Below, piece by piece: positions 55,159 to 62,415 of a stretch of 64,000 nucleotides of DNA. The stretch covers positions 372,001 to 436,000 of the forward strand of contig CACZMA010000004.1 in the NCBI GenBank assembly GCA_902782125.1, read 5' to 3'. The DNA comes from Oscillospiraceae bacterium (GTDB lineage: Bacteria > Bacillota > Clostridia > Saccharofermentanales > Saccharofermentanaceae). A program made the translations under genes and the position numbers. Every line of letters begins with the position of its first letter. The first letter of the stretch is position 1. The notes below the pieces were generated by a model. It was not told the origin of the DNA. It did not search any database and saw nothing but the letters and a program-made list of their open reading frames with translations.

Positions 55159-55709
55159 AGTGAACCTTCCTTTCTGATGATAAACTTTCTAAGGCCTTCT
55201 CTCGTTCTATGCAGCATTGTCTTGACTTTGCTCTGAGAGTAACCTGTCCACCTGGCAATCTCCGACACCGACTCGTTGTACCAGTAGCGGCCCAGAAAGA
55301 CTGCGCGCTTGTCTTTGGGCAGCATCGAGAGGTACTCGTTTATGTACCCTTTCAACTCATCACTGCGTTCATCTGATATGCTGTTCTGATCCGGAATGCA
55401 CTCGTTCATCTCATGGGTCAGTTCCACCAGCTGGACCGAACGTTTCTGTGCTGAATTCTTCTTTATAACATCCAGCGCGGCATTACGGCAGAGTGCAGCA
55501 AGATAGGCAAACAGATTTTCGGGACGGTTCGGCGGGATGGTGTTCCAGGCGCGGACATATGCATCATTTACGCATTCTTCCGCATCTCTGCTGTCCGAGA
55601 GAAAACGCATAGCGAACCTGAGCAGCCGGTTATGGTAACTGTTCATCGTCTCGCGGACAGCATCTTCATTCCGCTCATAATACAGATTGATTATGTCTGT
55701 ATCATTCAT
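55155..55709 (-). CDS. ECF-type RNA polymerase sigma factor
   Basis: 184 residues. Region 2 is visible in LLRFAMRFLSDSRDAEECVN followed by DAYVRAWNTIPP. Region 4 is visible in LPKDKRAVFLGRYWYNESVS followed by EIARWTGYSQSKVKTMLHR. No region 3, as expected for the extracytoplasmic-function group. The ATG at 55709 follows GAAAGGAGG. Paired with the DUF4179 membrane protein, it probably answers to envelope or surface signals. A TGTAAC-type element upstream suggests autoregulation. Confidence 0.88.
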   Translation of the reverse strand: MNDTDIINLYYERNEDAVRETMNSYHNRLLRFAMRFLSDSRDAEECVNDAYVRAWNTIPPNRPENLFAYLAALCRNAALDVIKKNSAQKRSVQLVELTHEMNECIPDQNSISDERSDELKGYINEYLSMLPKDKRAVFLGRYWYNESVSEIARWTGYSQSKVKTMLHRTREGLRKFIIRKEGSL

Positions 55710-55744
55710 TCTTTACGTCGCCTCCTTTCTCTCTTTACCTATAA

Positions 55745-55771
55745 GTAGAATTTTACACAAGGAAGGTTACA
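55745..55771 (-). promoter_or_regulatory. Candidate ECF-type autoregulated promoter
   Basis: Minus strand TGTAACC (55771-55765), 15-base spacer, TCTAC (55749-55745). The -35 resembles those of Bacillus ECF sigmas (TGNAAC). Low certainty. Confidence 0.4.
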
Positions 55772-55780
55772 TATTCAGAT

Positions 55781-55810
55781 AAAAAAATCCCGGATACTCA
55801 GATCCGGGAT
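55781..55810 (-). terminator. Terminator of the lipoprotein gene 55836-56495
   Basis: ATCCCGGA/TCCGGGAT with an eight-base loop, then seven T on the minus strand, 25 bases past the stop. Confidence 0.88.
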
Positions 55811-55835
55811 CGAAAGCATAATTTGGAGAGATCAA

Positions 55836-56495
55836 TTAGAGGAGCTCACTCGGAGCTTTGATCTCGAACTCATCGCAGAAATCATCCATATAATCGTTAA
55901 TATAGTCAAGATTATCCGAAGACGTGCTGGCAATCGAAGCTATCATTACCGTATCACCCTCAAGATATAAGCCATAGACGTTATCATATGATTCCATTAC
56001 ATCAACAGCTAACACACACTCACCTTCTTTATCATCAAAATCATCCGTTATCAGGTCCGGACCATGCACAAGCGCCTTGGTATATAGATCAACATAGTAA
56101 TCATACATGTCCTCTGCATCATCTTCGGAAGAATACTTCATTGAAACAACGATCAATGTAGCTCTGCCGTCAGCGAACAGATAGACTGCAACTTCATCGA
56201 TGGAATCATCATAATAATATTTTGCGGCGTTTAAGTCATCCATAAAATCTTCGACTTCATCACCTTTGGCATAACAATATACACCCTCTTCATCAAGCTT
56301 ATAGTAAGTTAACGGATTCGAATTAGCATCATCCACCCATTCATCAGCATCTTTATACTGTTGGGCATCACACTTCTCAGCATAGTCAGCAAGAGCCTTC
56401 GGGCCGAATCTGACTTCCTTAGCCGAACAGCCTGCGGAAGCAAAAGCAAAACAGGAAGCGAGTAACAGAGATACATAAAATTTAGCGCTTTTCAT
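55836..56495 (-). CDS. Hypothetical acidic lipoprotein
   Basis: 219 residues with a lipoprotein signal ending ASAGC (Cys near 23). The mature part is very acidic (EDDAEDMYDYYVDLY, DDFDDKEGECV, NDYMDDFCDEFEI). No enzyme motif or repeat seen. Transcribed alone with its own strong terminator; the start follows AAGGAGA. Probably a surface-exposed small domain, function unknown. Confidence 0.7.
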   Translation of the reverse strand: MKSAKFYVSLLLASCFAFASAGCSAKEVRFGPKALADYAEKCDAQQYKDADEWVDDANSNPLTYYKLDEEGVYCYAKGDEVEDFMDDLNAAKYYYDDSIDEVAVYLFADGRATLIVVSMKYSSEDDAEDMYDYYVDLYTKALVHGPDLITDDFDDKEGECVLAVDVMESYDNVYGLYLEGDTVMIASIASTSSDNLDYINDYMDDFCDEFEIKAPSELL

Positions 56496-56578
56496 CGGCC
56501 CATCTCCTTAAAAATATTAGGTGTTTGTTCCAATGTAATTATATCTGGCTTATAGTTCTTTCCACGCATATTTCTTAT

Positions 56579-57898
56579 TCAAAGGAACATGATCATATAA
56601 TGCGGCATCGACAGTTTTCCGGTTGCCTCACCAATATTACCGCTTATGATCTTGTATGCCATTGATGGCTTGTACATATCTATATAACGATTAAGAGATT
56701 TGGTAGCTGCATTCCCGGCTTTAACTTCAATGGGTTGCACCTCGCCGTTCTTTTCGATAATGAATTCCAATTCGAATTCATCGTCAGGTTTATAATAATG
56801 CAGAGAATAACCTTTCTTTACCAGAGATTCAGCAACAAAATTCTCATATATACCGCCCTTAGCGGATCCTACGAGTGTATTGTTCATGACGGCAAGCTTT
56901 GTCTCAAATCCGAACAAAGCCATCAAGAGACCCGTGTCGTTTAAGTAGATCTTGAATTCGTTTTCCTTCTCATTATAACGTAATGGTAATTGAGGGATTC
57001 GCAAATTCCTGCACGAGAACGCCATGTTGGCATCAACAAGCCATTGAATGCTATTCCCATACTTCTTTGCTGTTGATTTCTTCTCCACTTCCGAATATTT
57101 GAATTTCTTGTTTTCCCTGGCCAATTGATTTGGAATAGAATCATAGCACCTTCTCACCTTAGGTTTTTCAACACCCTTGGCATGCTGTGCAATATCATCT
57201 TCATAATCTGAAATCAACCTGCATTGAATATCATTGACTCGATTGAAATCCTTGTTTTGAACATAATCAGCTACGACTTCAGGCATTCCTCCGATTACAA
57301 TAAACTCTCTGACCAGTTTTCCATACTGCTGATGAATACCGTCTGGAACGGGTTTCTTATTATCATAAAACTCCTTCAGATAAGAAATCGCATCTGAAGA
57401 GTACCCATTTGCCCAAAGAAATTCTTCAAAATCCAAAGAATACATCATAACCGGTATCTCGTAACCGACAGGTATAGATTCAACCTCTTCAACCTCTTTG
57501 TCTGCATCTCTTCCATATGATAAACCCAATAGAGATCCCGAGGCTATTACATCAAATCTTCCGTCTTCAACCATGAACTTTATAGCTGTTCTGGCGGCTG
57601 CGCACTTCTGTATCTCATCTAAAAACACAAGAGTCCTTCCGGGTATCAGTTTTATCCCGGGTATACTTGCTGTCATTTTCTTAAAGATCTCTTCACCGGA
57701 TAAACCGCCACTGAAGATCTGTTTCAATTCAGGCTGACGATAGAAATTGATTTCTATAAAACTCTCATACTCAGCTTCGCCAAAAGCACGGACCACATAT
57801 GTCTTTCCTACTTGTCTCGCACCTTTGATGATCAGACATTTCTTATTGACACTATTCTTCCATTCAAGGAGCCGACTATATACCTTGCGTTTCAGCAT
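56579..57898 (-). CDS. AAA ATPase with DUF4143 C-terminal domain
   Basis: 439 residues. Walker A is KGARQVGKTYVV near residue 24, Walker B is TLVFLDEIQKC near 90, and ASGSLLGLSYG is the sensor region. The C-terminal DUF4143 part has YENFVAESLVKKGYSLHYYK and IEKNGEVQPIEVKAGNAATK, a PD-(D/E)xK-like nuclease fold remnant or active site. These ATPases are abundant in gut anaerobes and of unknown role, often mobile or in accessory regions. Upstream are three copies of a 20-base motif at a 33-base period. Confidence 0.85.
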   Translation of the reverse strand: MLKRKVYSRLLEWKNSVNKKCLIIKGARQVGKTYVVRAFGEAEYESFIEINFYRQPELKQIFSGGLSGEEIFKKMTASIPGIKLIPGRTLVFLDEIQKCAAARTAIKFMVEDGRFDVIASGSLLGLSYGRDADKEVEEVESIPVGYEIPVMMYSLDFEEFLWANGYSSDAISYLKEFYDNKKPVPDGIHQQYGKLVREFIVIGGMPEVVADYVQNKDFNRVNDIQCRLISDYEDDIAQHAKGVEKPKVRRCYDSIPNQLARENKKFKYSEVEKKSTAKKYGNSIQWLVDANMAFSCRNLRIPQLPLRYNEKENEFKIYLNDTGLLMALFGFETKLAVMNNTLVGSAKGGIYENFVAESLVKKGYSLHYYKPDDEFELEFIIEKNGEVQPIEVKAGNAATKSLNRYIDMYKPSMAYKIISGNIGEATGKLSMPHYMIMFL

Positions 57899-57924
57899 AA
57901 TAATACCTCATAACTCTTGTATTA

Positions 57925-57952
57925 AGAATAGCACAAAGACAAACTCAGTCAA
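57925..57952 (-). promoter_or_regulatory. Promoter of the DUF4143 ATPase gene
   Basis: Minus strand TTGACT (57952-57947), 16-base spacer, TATTCT (57930-57925). The repeat array begins six bases upstream. Confidence 0.6.
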
Positions 57953-57957
57953 GTTTT

Positions 57958-58043
57958 TGCCGATTTTAGGATATCGGAATCTACAGATAATGCCGTTTTT
58001 AGGATGTTATTTTTTCGGAATTATGCCGATTTTATGATGTTAT
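57958..58043. repeat. Three 20-base direct repeats with exact 33-base period
   Basis: Copies start at 57958, 57991 and 58024. Consensus TGCCGATTTTAGGATGTTAT; copies 2 and 3 differ at two positions and copy 1 diverges at its last few bases. Spacers differ. The array separates the ATPase promoter from the end of the decayed gene. Confidence 0.75.
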
Positions 58044-58044
58044 A

Positions 58045-58571
58045 CTAAAAAACCGTCTGCAGTTTGCTCCGGGCGTATGTATCAAGATCCGTGTCGCTTA
58101 TGGTTATGTCTGCGAGATCCACATAGTAACCTTCTTCGATCATGTACAGGCTGACATCATATTCAGTGTTTACAGGCGCCCCTGTACTGCCCATATAGTA
58201 CAGATCGCTCTGCATTCCTTCTTCGGTCTTGTCATTTACTATATCCGTGAACATATATCTAACCGCTCCGACTATCAAGGCAATGACAGCGACAAAGCAC
58301 ACATAGATACTCGCCAAAACTATTCCGTCTATACCGAATCCTCTGCCCCTCCTCCTATTTCTCCCGGCAGTTGCTATTCCGATTATCTAAATCACTAATC
58401 CGACTACCGGCAATATAGCCCAAACCAACAGCATGATCCAGAGGTCTGTAGGTCTGTACTGTTCAGGAACTTCGCGAAAACAGTATCTACCAGCACCAGC
58501 AATACCGGAGACAGGATCACTAGGATAAATCCCGTCAGACACAGCTTGCTCATACTCTTTTGTTCAGACAT
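58045..58571 (-). pseudogene. Decayed DUF4190-like membrane-protein gene (frameshift and in-frame stop)
   Basis: ATG 58571 with AGGAGCTGA upstream opens MSEQKSMSKLCLTGFILVIL and continues to about 58460. The frame then has to shift to continue as DLWIMLLVWAILPVVGLVI, a TAG at about 58392, then IIGIATAGRNRRRGRGFGID and on through ASIYVCFVAVIALIVGAVRY to the stop at 58045. Read through, it is a membrane protein with helix-loop-helix parts and a GRxxxRGRGFGIDGIVLA segment like DUF4190 proteins, plus an extracellular tail. The piece after the TAG alone starts only at a TTG, so it is probably not an independent gene. Confidence 0.68.
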
Positions 58572-58587
58572 TCAGCTCCTCGTAAGA

Positions 58588-59580
58588 TCATTTAATGAAC
58601 ACCAATTGTTCATTTTCCGTATCAATATATCCGTTGTCACTCTCATATATCAGACCGCCATAGTTCTTTTCACTTGGAGTTTGCTCTGATGCGGATATTA
58701 AGTACGGGCAGTCACTGATGTCTAATTCATTGATGCTCTCTGAGAGAACAACTGATTCAATATTCGGGGAACCGCTGATATTTATGGTTATCTCAGTTTT
58801 ATTAACACTATTGAGCTTATTAAACTCATATATAGAGAATGTACGAAGTTTGCTGCAATTACTAAGATCAACAGAAGTGATCGTCTGTTCAGTCTCTATA
58901 CAGATTAAAAACCAGTCCAGATTATCGCATCCGGACAGATCTATGTTGCAGTTTCGTCCCTGCTCAGAGTCAATACTTGCGTTGAACTCATACAATGCAT
59001 CACAATCCGTGAAAACAAAATCGCCGCTAAATTCACAGGTTGGAAACCCCTGTGAACCGAATTCTACTTTTTCAACATAATCATTATTTAAGATAAAGCC
59101 ATTCTCAAATACACATTCTCGGAATACCAGATCGGTAACCGGAACTTCATTATCAAAAACAAATGTGTCGCTGAATACGCAATTCTCTATATTGATCTCT
59201 TCTAAGTTAGTCAGACCCTCAATGGCTGACAGATCAGGACATGTATTGCTTATATCAAGTTTTTTCAAAATGGTCAGTTTCTCAATACCTGACAGATCAT
59301 AACATTCATTAAAACCTATCGTCTCCAGATTTGTCAGATACTCAACACCCGACAGATCAAAACACGGGCCCCAAACAGGAAGTATCTTTGAGCTTTCCAA
59401 TTCCTCCTTGCTCAAATAACCATTATTATCTTCGTCAACATAACCGCTAACTGCATTCCTTAATCCCCGATCCGGAAAGTGATACTCATCAACACGGATT
59501 CCAAACAATGAACAGGAAGAGAGAACCAAAGCAGAGCCAAGCAATGACAGCATCGATATCAAAGAGACGACCTTCTTCAT
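58588..59580 (-). CDS. EF-hand-like/leucine-rich lipoprotein under a double operator
   Basis: 330 residues. The start is ATG 59580, after TGGAGG; the signal has lipobox LSSC. YHFPDRGLRNAVSGYVDEDN followed by NGYLSKEEL repeats the module at the start of the 902-residue protein at 46005-48713. GVEYLTNLETIGF begins leucine-rich repeats to the end, with Asp/Cys-rich turns (LDISNTCPDLSAIEGLTNLE). No catalytic motif; it is probably a surface binding protein. Its promoter carries the same two dyads as that of the 64-residue membrane protein. Confidence 0.78.
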   Translation of the reverse strand: MKKVVSLISMLSLLGSALVLSSCSLFGIRVDEYHFPDRGLRNAVSGYVDEDNNGYLSKEELESSKILPVWGPCFDLSGVEYLTNLETIGFNECYDLSGIEKLTILKKLDISNTCPDLSAIEGLTNLEEINIENCVFSDTFVFDNEVPVTDLVFRECVFENGFILNNDYVEKVEFGSQGFPTCEFSGDFVFTDCDALYEFNASIDSEQGRNCNIDLSGCDNLDWFLICIETEQTITSVDLSNCSKLRTFSIYEFNKLNSVNKTEITINISGSPNIESVVLSESINELDISDCPYLISASEQTPSEKNYGGLIYESDNGYIDTENEQLVFIK

Positions 59581-59608
59581 AGTTGTTTCCTCCAATACGG
59601 CAGTTGAG

Positions 59609-59629
59609 TTAGTAATCACAAAATACTAT
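59609..59629. promoter_or_regulatory. Dyad operator A of the leucine-rich lipoprotein gene
   Basis: TTAGTA-N9-TACTAT, downstream of the predicted start of transcription. Confidence 0.65.
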
Positions 59630-59639
59630 CTATGGTAGA

Positions 59640-59668
59640 ATGTTAGTACATTTTTAATACTATGTCAA
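59640..59668 (-). promoter_or_regulatory. Promoter of the leucine-rich lipoprotein gene with overlapping dyad operator B
   Basis: Minus strand TTGACA (59668-59663), 17-base spacer, TAACAT (59645-59640). Dyad TTAGTA-N9-TACTAT at 59643-59663 overlaps both boxes. Box sequences, spacer length and dyad position match the promoter at 49110-49138. Confidence 0.75.
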
Positions 59669-59833
59669 TATTTATTTGCAGAATAATTAAATCGCTTTAA
59701 TTTGAACCAACCTGTTTAAGGGAACGGCGCTCGGAATAAAACATTTATAGAATCCCGTACCTTTATGATATGGCATTATAAAACCTGTATACCTTTTTCA
59801 CCTCAGTCCATTAAGACATAACTATATAGCCAA

Positions 59834-59950
59834 TCATGATTCGTCGTATTTCCAGATATAACCACCAGCGTGTTTTGTTTTCTCACTCAACACACTGCTA
59901 ATACTCACTCTATTAATACCAGTTTCAGCGCTAGCTTGTCCGTATGTTTT
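59834..59950 (-). pseudogene. C-terminal remnant of a NUMOD1-type (HNH endonuclease-associated) gene
   Basis: Minus-strand reading gives KTYGQASAETGINRVSISSV, then a short basic stretch and HAGGYIWKYDES followed by a stop. The A..TGI....IS.V....K.AGGYIWKY pattern is that of NUMOD1 DNA-binding modules found with homing-type HNH endonucleases. No upstream reading frame continues it: the sequence joins an excisionase remnant at about 59943. The stretch 59670-59833 to its left shows nothing recognisable. Confidence 0.55.
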
Positions 59951-60023
59951 ATGGAGCGGAAGCAGAAGGCTCATAAAGCGGGCAGCTTTTGAAGCATTTC
60001 TTAACAGCCAGTACTCGATCTGA
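59943..60023 (+). pseudogene. C-terminal remnant of an excisionase gene
   Basis: Reads YVLWSGSRRLIKRAAFEAFL followed by NSQYSI and TGA, nearly the same as the end of the intact excisionase at 60181-60378 (YVLWSGNRRLIKRKAFEEFL followed by YSQYSI). The similarity continues past the stop (CCTATTAATCG versus CCCATTAATCG). The first half of the gene is missing. Confidence 0.7.
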
Positions 60024-60060
60024 CCTATTAATCGGATTGTTCATTAATAAAGCACAGGAT

Positions 60061-60131
60061 ATAATTTAAGTGCTTTGTTATCCTCAATTAGTCTGTCTTC
60101 TATTTTTAGGAGGTATTACTAATGACAGATA
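60061..60131 (+). repeat. 71-base direct repeat, copy 1
   Basis: Identical to 60863-60933 except for one base (G for T in TTTTAGGAGG). It carries a ribosome site and an ATG; here the ATG opens only an 18-residue peptide. Confidence 0.88.
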
Positions 60132-60178
60132 CCTTAGCACATCTGAATAAGGAAAAAGATTATATTTGGAGGTACTAA
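60122..60178 (+). CDS. 18-residue leader-like peptide before the excisionase
   Basis: MTDTLAHLNKEKDYIWRY followed by TAA, two bases before the excisionase ATG. It begins with the repeated start region of the integrase gene and ends in the excisionase ribosome site. It may be a translational coupling leader or merely the product of the duplication. Confidence 0.3.
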   Translation: MTDTLAHLNKEKDYIWRY

Positions 60179-60180
60179 CT

Positions 60181-60378
60181 ATGAAAGAAACAGTAAAGAT
60201 AGCGGAAAAACCGCTGCTCACAGCGGAAGAAGCTGCCGAATACTTCAATATAGGCGTCAATAAAATCAGATCCATGACTAACGATGAGGATTGTCCCTAT
60301 GTTTTATGGAGCGGTAACAGGCGCCTTATCAAGCGCAAAGCTTTCGAGGAATTCCTTTATTCTCAGTACTCAATCTGA
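60181..60378 (+). CDS. xis: Excisionase (MerR-like HTH, Xis type)
   Basis: 65 residues: EKPLLTAEEAAEYFNIGVNK, then IRSMTN and WSGNRRLIKRKAFEEFL, the winged-helix pattern of conjugative-element excisionases. The ATG at 60181 follows TTGGAGGT; an in-frame TTG at 60166 lies in that site. It lies before a truncated and a full integrase gene on the same strand. It would bias recombination toward excision if the element is still active. Confidence 0.85.
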   Translation: MKETVKIAEKPLLTAEEAAEYFNIGVNKIRSMTNDEDCPYVLWSGNRRLIKRKAFEEFLYSQYSI

Positions 60379-60427
60379 CCCATTAATCGTATTGTTCGGA
60401 AATTAGGCTCAAGTTATAATCAACTTA

Positions 60428-60871
60428 ATGATTCTCAATGTCGCACTCAAAGATAACGTAATCAGAATTAACCCCTGCAACGGTGTGATGAAAGATCTGA
60501 AGCGCAAATATTCCGGAACCGTAAAAGAAGTCAAAGCATTAACCCGCGCTGAGCAGGAAGTACTCGAAGAATTTATCAGCAGACCCGGTGTTTTCTACTG
60601 TCTGTCCCCTCTTATAACAGTGATGTTATACACAGGGATCAGAATCGGGGAGCTTGGAGCCTTAAAATGGGAAGATATTGATTTCGATAATAACGAGATT
60701 CATATCAACCACACTCTGCTGTTTGAGAGTAAGGCTACCGGTAAAAAGAGCGAATACTTTCTGAATCCGCCCAAAACACAAAAGAGTAAAAGATGCATAC
60801 CTATGAATCCTAAAGTCAGGAACGCACTTTTAATGGAAAAAACGCGGCAGGAACTGAAAGGAATAATTTAA
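60428..60871 (+). pseudogene. Truncated tyrosine integrase (internal fragment)
   Basis: 147 codons matching about residues 145-290 of the complete integrase that follows: NVALKDNVIRINP, ALTRAEQEVLEEF, LYTGIRIGELGALKWEDIDF with the first catalytic Arg, and ending NALLMEKTRQELKGII. It lacks the N-terminal DNA-binding domains and the His-x-x-Arg, His and Tyr of the active site. The homology stops exactly at the start of repeat copy 2. About 20 percent divergence from the full gene indicates an older duplicate or a second element. Confidence 0.85.
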
Positions 60872-60933
60872 GTGCTTTGTTATCCTCAATTAGTCTGTCT
60901 TCTATTTTTATGAGGTATTACTAATGACAGATA
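60863..60933 (+). repeat. 71-base direct repeat, copy 2
   Basis: Covers the end of the integrase fragment and the ribosome site and start codon of the full integrase. Offset from copy 1 is 802 bases. Confidence 0.88.
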
Positions 60934-62153
60934 ATAGATTCTCATCAAACAAAATTAGATTAAAGAAAGGAGAGTATCAAAGACCAAACGGAACCTTCGA
61001 GTATAAGTGGACCGACGACGATGGCCAAAGACATTCGGTTTATGCTGAAACACTCTTAGGGTTAAGAAAGAAGGAAGAAGAAGTCCTTAAGGATTCTTTG
61101 GACAAAGTTAAACTCAAAACTGATTACACTATCAACTCATACTTCAAGATATGGAGAAGAGTTAAGAGCGGAGTCAGAGAGACGACAATCAACACTTACC
61201 TTAGAGTATACGACCGTTATATCCAGTCAGACTTCGGAAACACTAAACTTGAAGATTTGAATTACAGCAGACTTGTAATGTTTTACAAGGATCTTATTGA
61301 GAATCACGGAATCGGAGTTTCAACCGTAGACAATATTAATGTAATCCTTTCCATGATCCTCAATGTAGCACTCAGAGACGGTGTTATCAGGACCAATCCG
61401 AGCATCGGAGCAATGAAAGAGCTCAAACACCAGTACTCAGGCACTGTAAAGAAGGTAAATGCCTTAACAAGAGCAGAACAGACACTCTTAGAAGAATTCT
61501 TAACCAGACCGGGTGTCTATAACAGCCTTTCCCCTCTTATAACAGTCATGTTATACACAGGGATCAGAGTCGGAGAATTAGGTGGTCTCAAATGGAGCGA
61601 CATTGATTTTGAGAACAACGAGATCCACATCAATCACACTCTTATCTACGAAAGCAAGACAAAAGGCGGTAAAAGCGAATACTCACTGAATCCGCCCAAG
61701 ACAAGAACAAGCGAGAGATGTATCCCGATGAACATCAAAGTCAGAGAAGCTTTGATCGAAGAAAAGAATCGTCAGAAAACCAAAGGAATAAAGTGTGCGA
61801 TATGCGTAGACGGATATACAAACTTCGTATTCCTTGCTGACAGCGGAAAACCATTCGATTACAAAAAGCTCAATCACCGGTTAGACAGGATCTCTGAAGC
61901 TATCGACAACGAGATCAAGAGGAAAGGCAGCATTTATGGACTTACAAGCTTCCCTCATGTACACAGCCATATGTTAAGACACACATTTGCAACACGTATG
62001 CGGGAGGCCGGAGCAGACATAAAAGCGACATCCGACATTATGGGACATCACGAAGTGGACATAACACTCAATACTTATACAGACACTTCGGGTGAATTCA
62101 AAAGAAAAGAAATTTCTCTTTTGGATTCAAAGACCGGAAATAGATGTTCTTAA
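60924..62153 (+). CDS. int: Tyrosine-type site-specific integrase
   Basis: 409 residues of the Tn916/ICE and phage integrase family. A small N-terminal arm-binding domain (RLKKGEYQRPNGTFEYKWTD, about 5-60) is followed by a core-binding SAM-like domain (70-165) and the catalytic domain. The active site is complete: Arg in TGIRVGELG (near 215), HSHMLRHTFATRM (His and Arg near 347-352), GHH (near 374) and Tyr in LNTYTD (near 384). The start ATG lies inside the 71-base repeat, with TGAGGT as ribosome site. The end faces the 3' end of tRNA-Tyr 303 bases away, a usual layout for tRNA integration. Confidence 0.92.
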   Translation: MTDNRFSSNKIRLKKGEYQRPNGTFEYKWTDDDGQRHSVYAETLLGLRKKEEEVLKDSLDKVKLKTDYTINSYFKIWRRVKSGVRETTINTYLRVYDRYIQSDFGNTKLEDLNYSRLVMFYKDLIENHGIGVSTVDNINVILSMILNVALRDGVIRTNPSIGAMKELKHQYSGTVKKVNALTRAEQTLLEEFLTRPGVYNSLSPLITVMLYTGIRVGELGGLKWSDIDFENNEIHINHTLIYESKTKGGKSEYSLNPPKTRTSERCIPMNIKVREALIEEKNRQKTKGIKCAICVDGYTNFVFLADSGKPFDYKKLNHRLDRISEAIDNEIKRKGSIYGLTSFPHVHSHMLRHTFATRMREAGADIKATSDIMGHHEVDITLNTYTDTSGEFKRKEISLLDSKTGNRCS

Positions 62154-62188
62154 AACAGCATTACATTTTCATGTATTTTCAATCAGAC

Positions 62189-62199
62189 CTTACGACAAA
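62189..62199 (+). repeat. Isolated copy of the TTACGACAA motif
   Basis: CTTACGACAAA about 80 bases left of the three-copy array and in the same orientation. Confidence 0.55.
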
Positions 62200-62267
62200 T
62201 TCTCTCAAAGCTGTTGCATAATTATTCATTCAAAATTCAACAGCAAATGCGGTTTCAAAAAGGGCCA

Positions 62268-62300
62268 GCTTACGACAAGCTTACGACAAGCTTACGACAA
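62268..62300 (+). repeat. Three perfect 11-base tandem repeats (GCTTACGACAA)
   Basis: Units at 62268, 62279 and 62290, about one helical turn apart. Placed between int and tRNA-Tyr, they fit arm-type integrase or excisionase binding sites. No coding frame is convincing here, and 62154-62455 has no gene. Confidence 0.75.
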
Positions 62301-62308
62301 ATTACCGT

Positions 62309-62346
62309 AGATTTGAGCAGATTTGAGCAGATTTTCGAAGATTTTA
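62309..62346 (+). repeat. Decaying 10-base repeats (AGATTTGAGC type)
   Basis: AGATTTGAGC twice, then AGATTTTCGA and AGATTTTA in phase. Next to the 11-base array; may be part of the same recombination region. Confidence 0.5.
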
Positions 62347-62415
62347 TACATCTTCGTAAATGTACGATTATGATAGACAAAACCTCTGAATCCCTTGTCC
62401 CACAAGGCTTTCAAG

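Noticed and set aside
57958..58043. CRISPR array
   Set aside because: Only three imperfect 20-base repeats with 13-base spacers, no cas genes, adjacent to a promoter.
58045..58317. Independent 90-residue gene starting at a TTG
   Set aside because: The upstream in-frame sequence continues the same membrane-protein pattern, so the TTG is an internal codon of a decayed gene.
58385..58400. TAG recoded as an amino acid
   Set aside because: A frameshift is also needed in the same gene, and genuine genes in the window do not show internal TAG codons.
62268..62300. Plasmid-type replication iterons
   Set aside because: No replication initiator gene nearby; position beside an integrase and tRNA favours recombination sites.
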